In this document: positions 1-8,671 of the stretch, in pieces
How positions within the stretch are numbered: position 1 is the stretch's first letter
Layout: each line of letters starts with the position of its first letter
Assembly (NCBI RefSeq): GCF_040545875.1
Contig: NZ_JBEPMR010000001.1
Source of the DNA: Faecalicatena_A orotica
GTDB lineage: Bacteria; Bacillota; Clostridia; Lachnospirales; Lachnospiraceae
Direction: 5' to 3' (one strand)
DNA: 64,000 nucleotides
Translations under genes and position numbers: made by a program
Notes under the pieces: model-generated
The model's input: the letters and a program-made list of their open reading frames with translations, nothing else
What the model was told of the DNA's origin: nothing
The model's database searches: none

Positions 1-2
1 TT

Positions 3-353
3 ACACCTGCTGCGGCGGCACTCGGCACCGTGCTGAACATCAAGCCGATCTTAAGCATTCAGGGCGAGCGGCTGGATGCATTTGCCAAAGTCCGGGGCAT
101 GAAAAAGAGTAAAAAGAAAATCATAGAAGCGCTGAAGGATGACCTGTCAAACCGATTCCACAATCCAGATATGGAAAAAGTCCGGATCGGGGCTGCCGGC
201 TCCCATCTGGCTGAAGAAGAGGCTCTCGACTGGAAGCGCACACTGGAAGAGGCATTTCCGGGGGCATACGTGTATTACGATCCCCTCTCGCTGAGCATCG
301 GCTGCCATACCGGCCCCGGAGCGTTCGGAGTGGGAATGAGCATCCTCTCGTAA
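3..353 (+). CDS. DegV family protein, C-terminal part (5' end outside window)
   Basis: The reading frame is open from the first bases of the window, so this is the end of a longer gene and no start codon is assigned. The segment LNIKPIL followed by a near-terminal GCHTGPGAFGVG matches the C-terminal half of DegV proteins, which bind a fatty acid between two domains and, in Gram-positive bacteria, serve as FakB-type partners of fatty acid kinase. The family is usually about 280 residues, so roughly 115 residues are visible. A good intrinsic terminator follows 30 bases after the stop. The family call is firm; the bound lipid and exact role cannot be told from this fragment. Confidence 0.85.
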   Translation, partial: TPAAAALGTVLNIKPILSIQGERLDAFAKVRGMKKSKKKIIEALKDDLSNRFHNPDMEKVRIGAAGSHLAEEEALDWKRTLEEAFPGAYVYYDPLSLSIGCHTGPGAFGVGMSILS

Positions 354-386
354 CCGTTTCTGTAAAAGAATATTCACATCATAAAA

Positions 387-437
387 GAACTGGCCTGCAC
401 CTGTCATAACAGACATGTGCCGGACCAGTCTTTTTTT
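387..437 (+). terminator. Intrinsic terminator after degV
   Basis: An interrupted stem (ACTGG...GCAC...TGTC pairing with GACA...GTGC...CCAGT) is followed directly by seven T residues. It ends the DegV transcript and separates it from the purine operon. Confidence 0.8.
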
Positions 438-465
438 GTACTGTTTTCCATTTAATTTCATATTT

Positions 466-495
466 TTTACAGTTTTGTACAAAAATAACTATACT
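466..495 (+). promoter_or_regulatory. Candidate promoter of the purine operon
   Basis: TTTACA at 466-471 and TATACT at 490-495 are separated by 18 bases. This is the best sigma-A-like pair in the gap between the DegV terminator and the first adenine deaminase. It would give a leader of about 230 nucleotides. Confidence 0.45.
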
Positions 496-627
496 GATAT
501 TATGATGTCGGAGTCAACTTATAAGCTGTCTTAATATCCAGTTATAATAAAATAATAGGAAAGCCCCGTATTCTCATTTTCGGAAGGATATGATATGATT
601 AATTTAATTTCATATTGTAAATTCTTC

Positions 628-688
628 AAGATACATTTGCAGGACGGGAAACCTGTTTAGCCGCCTTTGCGGCCGATGTATCTTTTTT
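628..688 (+). promoter_or_regulatory. Structured leader ending in an intrinsic terminator (attenuator candidate)
   Basis: A 9-bp closing stem (AAGATACAT at 628-636 with ATGTATCTT at 676-684) encloses two short hairpins (CAGG/CCTG at 640-655 and GCCGC/GCGGC at 660-673) and runs into six T residues. The fold is a three-way junction topped by a U-tract, placed 33 bases upstream of the ribosome site of the first adenine deaminase. A terminator in that position usually means premature termination control. I could not match it to the purine riboswitch consensus (no TATAA/TATGG core segments), so the ligand or trigger, if any, is unknown. Confidence 0.5.
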
Positions 689-732
689 ATTATTCAAAAA
701 CCAAACTGGTTTCACATGAAGGAGGAACAAAC

Positions 733-2514
733 ATGGAGAGAACAATTGCAAACCTGAAAGAAATGATCCGTGCAGGAAGGGGGATTATCCCGGCTGATAC
801 TGTTGTGAAGGGCGGTAATCTGGTCAATGTAATGACGAGTGAGATCTACCCTGCCGATGTCGCAATCTATAAAGATATGATTGCCGCTGTCGGTGATGTG
901 TCCGATTATACCGGACCCGGTACAAAGATCATCGACGCAGAGGGAAAGTACCTCGTGCCGGGACTTATCGACGGACATATCCACAGTGAATGCAGCAAGC
1001 TGAGCATTACAAGTTTTGCAAAGGCTGTCGTACCCTGCGGGACAACAAGCATGATTTCTGGTCTTGACGAATACATTTCCGTATCCGGTCTGGAAGGCTT
1101 AAAGGAAGTTCTGGCTGAAGTAAAACAAAGCCCGCTGAAGGTGTTCTGGGGAGCGCCTTACAAGACGCCTTACACAATACCGGAATCTACCGTTTCTTTT
1201 AACTTCACAAAAGAAGTTCATGAAGAGGTTCAGCAGTGGCCGGAATGCTTCGGTGTGTGGGAGACAGTCCGGGAATTTCTGCAGGAAGAGGATGAGAACA
1301 CACTGGGTGCCATCGAACAGGCATTCAAGAACCGTCTCCCGGTATTCGGCTGTGCACCTATGGCAAGAGGAAATGACTTAAACGGCTATCTGTGCGGCGG
1401 AGTACGTCTGGACCACGAAAGCTACGACCATGAAGAAGTGGTTGAGAAGATGAGAAAAGGAATGCACATGCTGATCCGTGAATCATCTGTTACACATTTC
1501 CTGGCCGAAAATATCCGCGCAGTGACAGAGGTAAATCCTTACATGGCACGCCGCGTCAGCTTCTGTACCGATGATGTGACCGCAACAGATGTTTTGGAAA
1601 AGGGACACCTCGACAATGTTGTACGTCTTGCAATTGCAGCCGGTGTGGAACCGATGACAGCAATCCAGATGGGTACGATCAACAGTGCGGAAGCTTACCG
1701 CATCGATCATCTGGTAGGTTCCATCTCTCCGGGAAGAATCGCGGATATCCTGCTGGTCGACAGCCCGGAAGAATTCCATGTTGAGACAGTTATTACGAAT
1801 GGGCAGCTGGTGGCACAGAATAAGAAGCTTACCTATGATCTGAAGGCTCCGGAAAGAAGCACAGTCCTCAAGAGTGAATTGAAGTGCCAGAAGACAACAA
1901 AAGCGGATTTTGAATACAGAGTAGACATGATAAACGGAACAGCAGATGTTCTGGCAATGGATGTACAGGGACCTTTCGTCCGTAAGAGAAGGGATGTTGT
2001 TCTCAATGTGGAGGACGGAATCATTCTTCCTGATCCTGAACAGGATGTTGCCCTGGTATCTGTCCTCGAACGATTCGGGCGAAACGGCAACCGCTCCCTC
2101 GCGTTCTGCTCCGGCTGGAATTTAAAGAGAGGCGCGATGGCATCCTCTGCCGCACCGGATGATAATAACCTGATTGTGATGGGTGTGAATCCGGAGGATA
2201 TGTCCCTCGCCGTAAATTATCTGATCGAACAGGGCGGCGGACAGGTTGTTGTCGCTGACGGCGAGATCATCGAGTTTTTGCCGCTCCCAGTAGGCGGAAT
2301 TGCAAGTGATGAAGAACCGGAAGTAATTGCCGCACAGGAAAAGAAACTGAACAAAGCTGCACAGGACCTTGGCTCCACACTGCCTGAACCACTGATGTAC
2401 ATGTTCTTCCTGCCGATCACGGCAATCCCGGATTATGCAATCACTGATGTCGGACCGGTAGATTATACGAACCTCACTACCTTCGATCCTGTTATAAAGC
2501 TAAACGAACAATAA
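733..2514 (+). CDS. Adenine deaminase-like amidohydrolase, divergent paralog
   Basis: 593 residues of the adenine deaminase (COG1001) family: an amidohydrolase barrel followed by the adenine-deaminase C-terminal domain. The start at 733 is set by GGAGG at 721-725; an upstream in-frame ATG at 667 lies inside the leader hairpin and is rejected. The HxH metal motif is kept (H82, H84) and FCTDD and LDHE are present. The usual HIESS reads HSECS, the ADPHE loop is replaced by SGLDE, and the His of the GHSPG motif is Cys207. True adenine deaminase activity is therefore doubtful; a related purine or other cyclic amidine substrate, or a non-catalytic role like B. subtilis YerA-type homologs, is possible. 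It heads an operon with a canonical paralog and an NCS2 permease. Confidence 0.8.
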   Translation: MERTIANLKEMIRAGRGIIPADTVVKGGNLVNVMTSEIYPADVAIYKDMIAAVGDVSDYTGPGTKIIDAEGKYLVPGLIDGHIHSECSKLSITSFAKAVVPCGTTSMISGLDEYISVSGLEGLKEVLAEVKQSPLKVFWGAPYKTPYTIPESTVSFNFTKEVHEEVQQWPECFGVWETVREFLQEEDENTLGAIEQAFKNRLPVFGCAPMARGNDLNGYLCGGVRLDHESYDHEEVVEKMRKGMHMLIRESSVTHFLAENIRAVTEVNPYMARRVSFCTDDVTATDVLEKGHLDNVVRLAIAAGVEPMTAIQMGTINSAEAYRIDHLVGSISPGRIADILLVDSPEEFHVETVITNGQLVAQNKKLTYDLKAPERSTVLKSELKCQKTTKADFEYRVDMINGTADVLAMDVQGPFVRKRRDVVLNVEDGIILPDPEQDVALVSVLERFGRNGNRSLAFCSGWNLKRGAMASSAAPDDNNLIVMGVNPEDMSLAVNYLIEQGGGQVVVADGEIIEFLPLPVGGIASDEEPEVIAAQEKKLNKAAQDLGSTLPEPLMYMFFLPITAIPDYAITDVGPVDYTNLTTFDPVIKLNEQ

Positions 2515-2589
2515 AAGGAAATTACAAATGTAACTGTTCATACTCCAATGAACCGTTACATACAAGCAATATATAAGGAGGGATTTTTT

Positions 2590-4329
2590 ATGAGCAACAT
2601 GAGTAAAGAAAGTCTGAAGAAACTGATTGAGGTAGCTTCCGGGAGAATGCCGGCAGATACGGTAATTAAAAACTGTAAAGTTGTGGATGTTTATAACGGC
2701 GGAATCGTTGATGGGGATATCGCCCTGTGTGACGGTTTGATTGCAGGTGTCGGTAAATATGAAGGAAAAAAAGTCATCGACGCAGAAGGAAAATATGCCG
2801 CACCCGGATTTATTGACAGCCATATCCACATCGAATCTTCTTATGTAAGTCCGGAAGAAATCGGACGCCTTCTTGTGCCCCACGGCGGTACGACAATTAT
2901 CGCCGACCCTCACGAGATTGTAAATGTATGCGGGATACGCGGGATGAACTATATGCTTGAAGCCTCCGAACAGACTGCCCTGGATATCAAATACATGCTT
3001 CCTTCCTGTGTGCCTGCAACTCCGTTCGAGCATTCAGGAGCAAATATAGACGCGGAAGCAATGAAAGAGCCTATCCGGGACGAAAGAGTCCTTGGCCTTG
3101 GCGAATATATGAACTATCCGGGACTCATCGGCGGAAGTGAAAGTGACCTTGATAAGATCATGACCGCAAAGGAAACCGGCAAGCTGATCGACGGACACAG
3201 CCCGGGAATCTCCGGAAATGACCTGAATGCCTATGCAGCCGCTCTCGTGCATACGGACCACGAATGCTCCACCGTGGAAGAAATGACAGACCGTATATCC
3301 CGCGGATTGTACGTGCTCTTAAGACAGGGCTCGGCATGCCACAATCTGCGGCCGCTGCTCAAAGGACTCACCCCGATGAACAGCAGGCGCTGCCTGCTCT
3401 GTTCCGATGACCGCCAGCCAAAGACCATTCTCGAGCTGGGACATCTTGACAACCATTTGAGTATCTGTGTGGAAGAAGGTGTGGATGCAATCACGGCAAT
3501 CCGCATGGCAAGCTTAAATGCCGCCGAATGCTTCCGCCTGTATGACAGGGGCGCAATCGCACCCGGCCTGCGCGCAGACATTGTCCTGCTTGACAACCTG
3601 AAGGACTTTCATGTGAAAAAAGTCTGGATCGAAGGAAAGCTGGCTGCCCAGGACGGCGAGTACCTGCTTCCGGTCGAGAAGTGTGACATCACGCCGGTCA
3701 AAGGAAGTTTTCATGTAAAAGATTTTTCAAAAGACAAATTAAAGATGCACCTAAAATCAGGCCATGTCCATGTCATCGATATCCTTCCGGGCGGAGTTGT
3801 GACCGGAAAAGGGATCGCGGATGTACAGCTGGACGAGTCCGGCGACTTTGTCAGAAATCCTGACGTGGATATCGTAAAAGTTGCCGTAGTCGAGCGCCAT
3901 CAGGAAACAGGAAATGTAGCTCCGGCGCTTCTGAGAGGCTACGGGCTAAAAGAAGGCGCTGTTGCATTATCTGTTGCCCATGATTCGCACAATATCATTG
4001 TTGTAGGTGTATCGGACGAGGATATGGTGTACGCGGTCGAACAGCTTATTGCACAGAACGGCGGAATTATTCTTGTAAAAGACGGCGAAGTCATCGAATC
4101 CATGCCGATGCCGTTAGGCGGCCTGATGAGTGACCAGAGCGGCGAATGGGTTGACAAAAAGCTGACCCTGATTCACGATGCTGCTTATGAAAAGCTTGGA
4201 ATCTGCTCAGAAGTAGAGCCTGTCATGACACTCTGCTTCATGTCACTAGCTGTCATACCTGAACTGAAACTGACAGATATGGGATTATTTGATGTAACGA
4301 AGTTCGAATTTGTCTCCGTGGAGGCATAA
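2590..4329 (+). CDS. ade: Adenine deaminase
   Basis: 579 residues; AAGGAGGGA at 2575-2583 fixes the ATG at 2590. It carries the family signature residues: SHIHIESS (H78, H80), ADPHE, DGHSPG (H203), TDHE and LCSDD, and the typical LMSD...LPLT-like C-terminal domain ending in VIPELKLTD. These bind the metal centre of the enzyme, which hydrolyses adenine to hypoxanthine and ammonia in purine salvage. The gene lies 75 bases after its divergent paralog and 26 bases before a nucleobase permease. The product would feed hypoxanthine into salvage after import. The function call is strong from conserved residues. Confidence 0.92.
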   Translation: MSNMSKESLKKLIEVASGRMPADTVIKNCKVVDVYNGGIVDGDIALCDGLIAGVGKYEGKKVIDAEGKYAAPGFIDSHIHIESSYVSPEEIGRLLVPHGGTTIIADPHEIVNVCGIRGMNYMLEASEQTALDIKYMLPSCVPATPFEHSGANIDAEAMKEPIRDERVLGLGEYMNYPGLIGGSESDLDKIMTAKETGKLIDGHSPGISGNDLNAYAAALVHTDHECSTVEEMTDRISRGLYVLLRQGSACHNLRPLLKGLTPMNSRRCLLCSDDRQPKTILELGHLDNHLSICVEEGVDAITAIRMASLNAAECFRLYDRGAIAPGLRADIVLLDNLKDFHVKKVWIEGKLAAQDGEYLLPVEKCDITPVKGSFHVKDFSKDKLKMHLKSGHVHVIDILPGGVVTGKGIADVQLDESGDFVRNPDVDIVKVAVVERHQETGNVAPALLRGYGLKEGAVALSVAHDSHNIIVVGVSDEDMVYAVEQLIAQNGGIILVKDGEVIESMPMPLGGLMSDQSGEWVDKKLTLIHDAAYEKLGICSEVEPVMTLCFMSLAVIPELKLTDMGLFDVTKFEFVSVEA

Positions 4330-4355
4330 GAGGAATATGGAGGATACTTAGAGAG

Positions 4356-5921
4356 ATGGGAGAAAAAAAGGCACTCGTGCCCTTGTTTCAAAGAGGTGAT
4401 TTTGGTGGAATGGCTTATTCCATCACCAATAATATTGTAAACTACCTGATTGTTATCGCTACCTTATCCGGCGTTCTCGGCTGGCCGGATGAGATTGTAT
4501 ATGGCCGTGTCATTCCGGGGATGTCTATCGGGCTGATGCTCAGCGGCTTATATTATGCATTTATGGCACTGAAACTTTCCAAAAAGGAAGGCCGCCCGGA
4601 TGTGACGGCACTTCCTTCCGGAGTTTCAACCCCGGCAATGTTCGTTATGCTTTATGGTGTCATCATGCCCCTTCATTATGCGCTGGAAGACCCGTACCTT
4701 GCATGGTCCGCTGCGATTGCTGCCTGCTTCATCGGCGGCGCCGTTGAATTCTGCGGTGGTGTCATCGGGCCCTGGATGAAGAAGCGTATCCCAAGGGCTG
4801 CCCTTCTTGGAACCGTAGCAGGAATCGGATTTATCTGGATGGCAACACAGGGTGTATTCGATGTATTCAGTGATCCTGTGATCGGAATGCCAATCCTGAT
4901 CGTCGCTATGATCGGTGTATTCGGCGGTTACCTGTTCCCGAAGAAGATCCCGCCGCTTGTTGTCGCAATCGTGGGCGGTATCGTTTATGCTTTCTGTCTT
5001 GGAAGAACACATATCGACTTCAGCGGAATCGGCTTTTATTTCCCGAATCCGGTAAATGGGATCCAGCATCTTCTGAGCGGATTCGCAGTCGTTGCGCCTT
5101 ACCTGACAATCGTGATTCCGATTGAAATATATAACTTTATTGAAACAATGGACAACGTGGAAGCCGCCAACGCAGCCGGCGATAACTACAACGTCCGCGA
5201 GGCACAGTTCGCCGATGGGATCTGTACCATGATTTCCGCCATCTTCGGCGGGGTTGTCCCGAATACTGTATGGCTCGGGCATGCCGGACTGAAGAAAGCA
5301 AAAGCCGGTATCGGCTACTCCGTCGTTTCCGGCCTTGTACTTGGATTCGCCGGACTGCTCGGACTCTTTACTTTCTTAAGTAACCTCGTTCCACCTGCTG
5401 TCTGTGCCATCACCTATCTCTGGTGTGCGATCGTCATGGTCTGCCAGGCTTTCAAGGATTGTGACAAGAAGCACTACGCTGCTGTCGGGATTGCAATGGT
5501 TCCGCCGGTTGCGGACTATTTGTTTACACAGATCACAGGAGCAGTCGGACTTGCCGATATCTGGACAGAGACTCTTCCGATCGGATATGCAGGATATACA
5601 CCGGAGGTCTCCCAGTCACTGATCGATGCAGGTGTCATGTGGAACGGCGTTGCGGCAGTAAAACCGGGGGCCATTATCATCGGTATTTTACTGGGAACCA
5701 TGACGGCCTTCATTATCGATAAACAGCTGAACCGGGTGGCAGTCACGGCACTTGTCGGAGCTTTGCTCTCACTGTTTGGATTCATTCACAGTGCCGCTCT
5801 CGGAATCTATCCGAAATCTCCGTTCATGATGGGATATCTGATTATGGCAGGCTTATGCTTTATCCTGCATCTGGGCAGGAATAAATGGTTCAAGGCGCCG
5901 GATGACTTTGATTACGTCTGA
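4356..5921 (+). CDS. NCS2 family nucleobase permease
   Basis: 521 residues, highly hydrophobic, with about 12-14 predicted membrane segments. The N-terminus (QRGDFGGMAYSITNNIVNYL) and the internal PIEIYNFIETMDNVEAA segment resemble the NCS2/AzgA-like xanthine-uracil permease superfamily; the latter region holds the substrate-contacting acidic residues in that family. The ribosome site GGAGG is at 4339-4343. Co-transcription with two adenine deaminases makes adenine or hypoxanthine the most likely substrate, but this is inferred from context. An intrinsic terminator starts 8 bases after the stop and closes the operon. Confidence 0.85.
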   Translation: MGEKKALVPLFQRGDFGGMAYSITNNIVNYLIVIATLSGVLGWPDEIVYGRVIPGMSIGLMLSGLYYAFMALKLSKKEGRPDVTALPSGVSTPAMFVMLYGVIMPLHYALEDPYLAWSAAIAACFIGGAVEFCGGVIGPWMKKRIPRAALLGTVAGIGFIWMATQGVFDVFSDPVIGMPILIVAMIGVFGGYLFPKKIPPLVVAIVGGIVYAFCLGRTHIDFSGIGFYFPNPVNGIQHLLSGFAVVAPYLTIVIPIEIYNFIETMDNVEAANAAGDNYNVREAQFADGICTMISAIFGGVVPNTVWLGHAGLKKAKAGIGYSVVSGLVLGFAGLLGLFTFLSNLVPPAVCAITYLWCAIVMVCQAFKDCDKKHYAAVGIAMVPPVADYLFTQITGAVGLADIWTETLPIGYAGYTPEVSQSLIDAGVMWNGVAAVKPGAIIIGILLGTMTAFIIDKQLNRVAVTALVGALLSLFGFIHSAALGIYPKSPFMMGYLIMAGLCFILHLGRNKWFKAPDDFDYV

Positions 5922-5928
5922 TGTCATT

Positions 5929-5968
5929 AAAAAGAAGGATTTCATTTCCGTGAAGTCCTTCTTTTTTA
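5929..5968 (+). terminator. Intrinsic terminator of the purine operon
   Basis: AAGAAGGA at 5932-5939 pairs with TCCTTCTT at 5956-5963, with an inner TTTCA/TGAAG extension, then a T run. It sits immediately after the permease stop codon. Confidence 0.85.
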
Positions 5969-6036
5969 TATGTTATGATGTTGGGGTCAGCGAGCATGCA
6001 TTGTATGACCTTTTGACCCTGGCATCATGTTATTGT

Positions 6037-6078
6037 TTGACAAGTCCGGATAAGAGTACTATAATGAACATTGTTCAT
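6037..6078 (+). promoter_or_regulatory. Consensus promoter with overlapping TetR operator
   Basis: TTGACA at 6037-6042, a 17-base spacer, and TATAAT at 6060-6065 form a perfect sigma-A promoter. A perfect palindrome ATGAACA-T-TGTTCAT at 6064-6078 overlaps the end of the -10 box and the start point. That is the classical place for an autorepressing TetR-family protein, whose gene starts at 6097. Confidence 0.85.
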
Positions 6079-6096
6079 ATTAAGGAGGTGCACTGT

Positions 6097-6696
6097 ATGA
6101 ATACGATTGTAACTTCACGTGAGGCCATCCTGGCCGAGAGCCGGAAACTTGTAATGGAAAAAGGAATAGATTCTGTCAGTATGCGGTCAGTTGCCGCCGC
6201 CTGCAATGTAGCTGTCGGGTCGATATACAATTATTTTCCATCCAAGGCGGACCTGATCAGTGCGGCTGTGGAAGACGTCTGGAAAGATATTTTCCATATG
6301 TCCGGAGAGTCCATGAAGTTTGAACATTTTACAGACTGTCTTGCCTGGCTCTATGAAAGGATTCAAAAAGGATGTGAGCAGTATCCCGGATTTTTCACAC
6401 TGCATTCCGTCAGTTTTGCCGCCGAGGATAAAAGCAGCGGCCGGAGGATGATGGAAAAGTATTTTGCACATATCAGACAGAACCTTCTGCATGTTTTGGC
6501 AGCAGATCCTCTTGTCCGGGAAGATGCTTTTGATGACCAGCTGAGTGCCGGGCAGTTTGTGGATATGATTTTTACCCTGCTTACTTCCCTGCTTCTCCAG
6601 AACCAGAAGTGCTGTGAACCCCTTTTGGTGGTTGCCGCACGCTGTATCTATGAATATAATATAGAATCCAGTGAAGGAGGTTTTTATGAAGATTAA
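6097..6696 (+). CDS. TetR family transcriptional regulator
   Basis: 199 residues. The N-terminal 50 residues hold the TetR helix-turn-helix: VSMRSVAAACNVAVGSIYNYFPSKADLI. The C-terminal ligand domain is variable, as expected. The ATG at 6097 follows TAAGGAGGT; an upstream frame extension would run through the promoter and is rejected. The palindrome overlapping its own promoter indicates autorepression. It overlaps the next gene by 11 bases, so it is translationally coupled to two small membrane proteins. Those are the probable regulated targets, perhaps responding to a membrane-active or hydrophobic compound (inference). Confidence 0.9.
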   Translation: MNTIVTSREAILAESRKLVMEKGIDSVSMRSVAAACNVAVGSIYNYFPSKADLISAAVEDVWKDIFHMSGESMKFEHFTDCLAWLYERIQKGCEQYPGFFTLHSVSFAAEDKSSGRRMMEKYFAHIRQNLLHVLAADPLVREDAFDDQLSAGQFVDMIFTLLTSLLLQNQKCCEPLLVVAARCIYEYNIESSEGGFYED

Positions 6697-7129
6697 TAAG
6701 ATAAAGCTGCTCCTGCTTGCTGCGCTTGTATGGGTAGCTGCCGGGTTTAATATCCTGCGTATCGGGATTATTTCTTACCAGAGCCATGTAACCGTTATAA
6801 ATATTCTCATTTCTGCCACTGTATTCCTTGTTTTCTGGTTCATGGTTTTTGGCAGGCTTGTAAAAAAGCACACCAGCAGGATTGTCAGCTATGAAGAAGA
6901 AAAACAGTTCTTCCTAAAGTTTTTTGATGTCAAGTCATTCCTTATCATGGCATTTATGATGACATTCGGGATAGGTCTGCGTGTGTCCGGTATCTGCCCG
7001 GATGTGTTTATCGCAGTCTTCTACTCGGGACTGGGCGCCGCCCTCACATTAGCCGGTGTCCTGTTCGGATATCATTTTATTAAGAAAGGAAAAGAAAAAA
7101 ATGCAGGCTATTATGGAAACACTATTTGA
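6686..7129 (+). CDS. Small four-helix membrane protein, unknown function
   Basis: 147 residues; AAGGAGG precedes the ATG at 6686, which overlaps the tetR stop. Four hydrophobic segments are visible (about residues 8-28, 35-55, 85-105 and 112-135), with a charged cytosolic loop between the second and third (KKHTSRIVSYEEEKQFF). I do not recognise the family. The overlap with tetR upstream and with the next membrane gene downstream suggests a three-gene TetR-controlled unit, possibly a two-subunit membrane complex. Confidence 0.65.
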   Translation: MKINKIKLLLLAALVWVAAGFNILRIGIISYQSHVTVINILISATVFLVFWFMVFGRLVKKHTSRIVSYEEEKQFFLKFFDVKSFLIMAFMMTFGIGLRVSGICPDVFIAVFYSGLGAALTLAGVLFGYHFIKKGKEKNAGYYGNTI

Positions 7130-7760
7130 TGCTGTATATCTGGTCACAGTCATTACTGTGGGGATCCTGATGATCCGGAAAAGTGCAGGGAGGAAACAGT
7201 ACCTCCTGTTTGGCATTATGGCTGTCACTTTAGGTGCCGGGGATGCTTTCCATCTCGTGCCTCGGGCTTACGCACTTTGTACTGCGGGACTCGAACACTA
7301 TACGGCTGCACTCGGGGTCGGAAAACTGATCACGTCTGTCACAATGACCGTCTTTTACATTCTACTGTACTATGTATGGCGTCTGCGCTATCATGTAAAG
7401 GATCAGAAAGAGGTGACTGTGGCAGTCTTCCTTCTTTCTGCCGTCCGTATCATTCTCTGTCTGTTCCCGCAAAACAAATGGACCAGCGCCGATGCACCAC
7501 TAAGCTGGGGCATCTATCGGAACATCCCGTTTGCACTGCTTGGAATCCTCGTAATCGTCCTGTTCTACAAAGCAGCAAAGGAACAGCATGACCATGCGTT
7601 CCGCTTCATGTGGCTGACGATTGTATTAAGTTTTGCGTTTTACATTCCGGTTGTGCTGTTTGCAGACACAATCCCTGCGCTTGGAATGCTCATGATTCCA
7701 AAGACATGCGCCTATGTGTGGACCGTCCTGATCGGATACTTTGACATGAAGTCTCAGTAA
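7101..7760 (+). CDS. Multi-pass membrane protein, unknown function
   Basis: 219 residues starting at the ATG at 7101, after AAGGAAAAGAAAAAA; it overlaps the previous gene by 29 bases. About seven hydrophobic segments are visible, and a GAGDAFHLVPRAYAL stretch places an acidic residue and a histidine next to the second or third helix. I do not recognise the family. Together with the preceding four-helix protein it is the likely target of the TetR regulator at 6097. The operon ends at a strong hairpin shared with the convergent hydrolase gene. Confidence 0.65.
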   Translation: MQAIMETLFDAVYLVTVITVGILMIRKSAGRKQYLLFGIMAVTLGAGDAFHLVPRAYALCTAGLEHYTAALGVGKLITSVTMTVFYILLYYVWRLRYHVKDQKEVTVAVFLLSAVRIILCLFPQNKWTSADAPLSWGIYRNIPFALLGILVIVLFYKAAKEQHDHAFRFMWLTIVLSFAFYIPVVLFADTIPALGMLMIPKTCAYVWTVLIGYFDMKSQ

Positions 7761-7795
7761 ATCTCACCCTCTGGAAAAACTCACTACATGTATAT

Positions 7796-7828
7796 ATGGC
7801 CTGCCGCTGCTTATGAACGGCAGGCCAT
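7796..7828. terminator. Bidirectional terminator between convergent operons
   Basis: An 11-bp perfect stem, ATGGCCTGCCG at 7796-7806 with CGGCAGGCCAT at 7818-7828, lies between the stop codons of two convergent genes (7760 and 7832). Confidence 0.75.
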
Positions 7829-7831
7829 CCT

Positions 7832-8668
7832 TTATTCTGATTCCAGACAGGCTTTGATACTTCTTAGAAACAGGGGGTTTACCGCCATATCCTTCCAACC
7901 CATTCGATTCCCTGCCGCTTCTGCCAATTCTTTCTCTGATATCTCCGGATATTTGCAATATACATCCCGCACGCAATCCTCTAATTTTCGCAGCAATGTT
8001 TCTGCTGCAGATACTTTCTGGCTAAATTCCTGCTCTCCGTATACACGATCCCATGCCGGACAACAATACCGGGTACCGCTGAGATTTCCCAGCCGCTCCA
8101 GCGTACTTCTGCTCTTGTCCAACTCTGTAAAAATAGGAAACTCATCCTGTACAGGTATTGCATCTCCACAGAACAGTACCCCCTTTTCCTTCAATAGGTA
8201 AGATACAGACCCATTGGAATGTCCTTTTGAATCCAGAACCTGAAAAGTAATCCCATCTTCCAAAAAAATGCAGTCATTATCCCTTACGGTTTCATCTACA
8301 GAAACAGCTTCATTTACCAATGTATAAAAACCTGGGATCGGACGCTCCTGAAATTGTAAATCAATATCCTCTGTCCACCTTTTTGCCTCTTCTGAGGCAT
8401 ACACCTTACAGCCGGAATTATTTTGAACAGCGGCTGCCCCACCAATATGGTCCGGGTGTGCGTGTGTCAGAAAAACGGCTTTTATTTCTGTCATATCACG
8501 CCCGATATCTCTCATATACCTTTCGATGACCTTTTCACTCCCTGCCACTCCTGAATCAATCAGACAGCATGACTGACCGGTAACCAGATATACATATGCA
8601 TATCTTTTCACAGTCTCTGTAATCTGAAAATCAACTCTGATCTGATGTACATTTCTGCATACTTCCAT
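7832..8668 (-). CDS. Metallo-beta-lactamase fold hydrolase
   Basis: 278 residues. The HAHPDHIGG motif near residues 68-76 and downstream GH and GD residues (SKGHSNGS, LFCGDAIP) form the two-metal centre of this hydrolase fold. The substrate is not predictable; family members hydrolyse thioesters, lactones and phosphodiesters. The start at 8668 is 3 bases after the stop of the DUF1330 gene, with GGAGGGATAAG as ribosome site inside that gene's end. The two genes form an operon under a palindromic operator recognised by the neighbouring TetR protein (inferred from operator sharing). Confidence 0.85.
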   Translation of the reverse strand: MEVCRNVHQIRVDFQITETVKRYAYVYLVTGQSCCLIDSGVAGSEKVIERYMRDIGRDMTEIKAVFLTHAHPDHIGGAAAVQNNSGCKVYASEEAKRWTEDIDLQFQERPIPGFYTLVNEAVSVDETVRDNDCIFLEDGITFQVLDSKGHSNGSVSYLLKEKGVLFCGDAIPVQDEFPIFTELDKSRSTLERLGNLSGTRYCCPAWDRVYGEQEFSQKVSAAETLLRKLEDCVRDVYCKYPEISEKELAEAAGNRMGWKDMAVNPLFLRSIKACLESE

Positions 8669-8671
8669 CTC

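Noticed and set aside
480..720. Classical purine riboswitch upstream of the adenine deaminase operon
   Set aside because: The conserved core segments of that aptamer could not be found; only a terminator-like fold is present.
667..732. N-terminal extension of the first adenine deaminase from ATG 667
   Set aside because: It lies inside the terminator hairpin and lacks a ribosome site, whereas GGAGG fits the ATG at 733.
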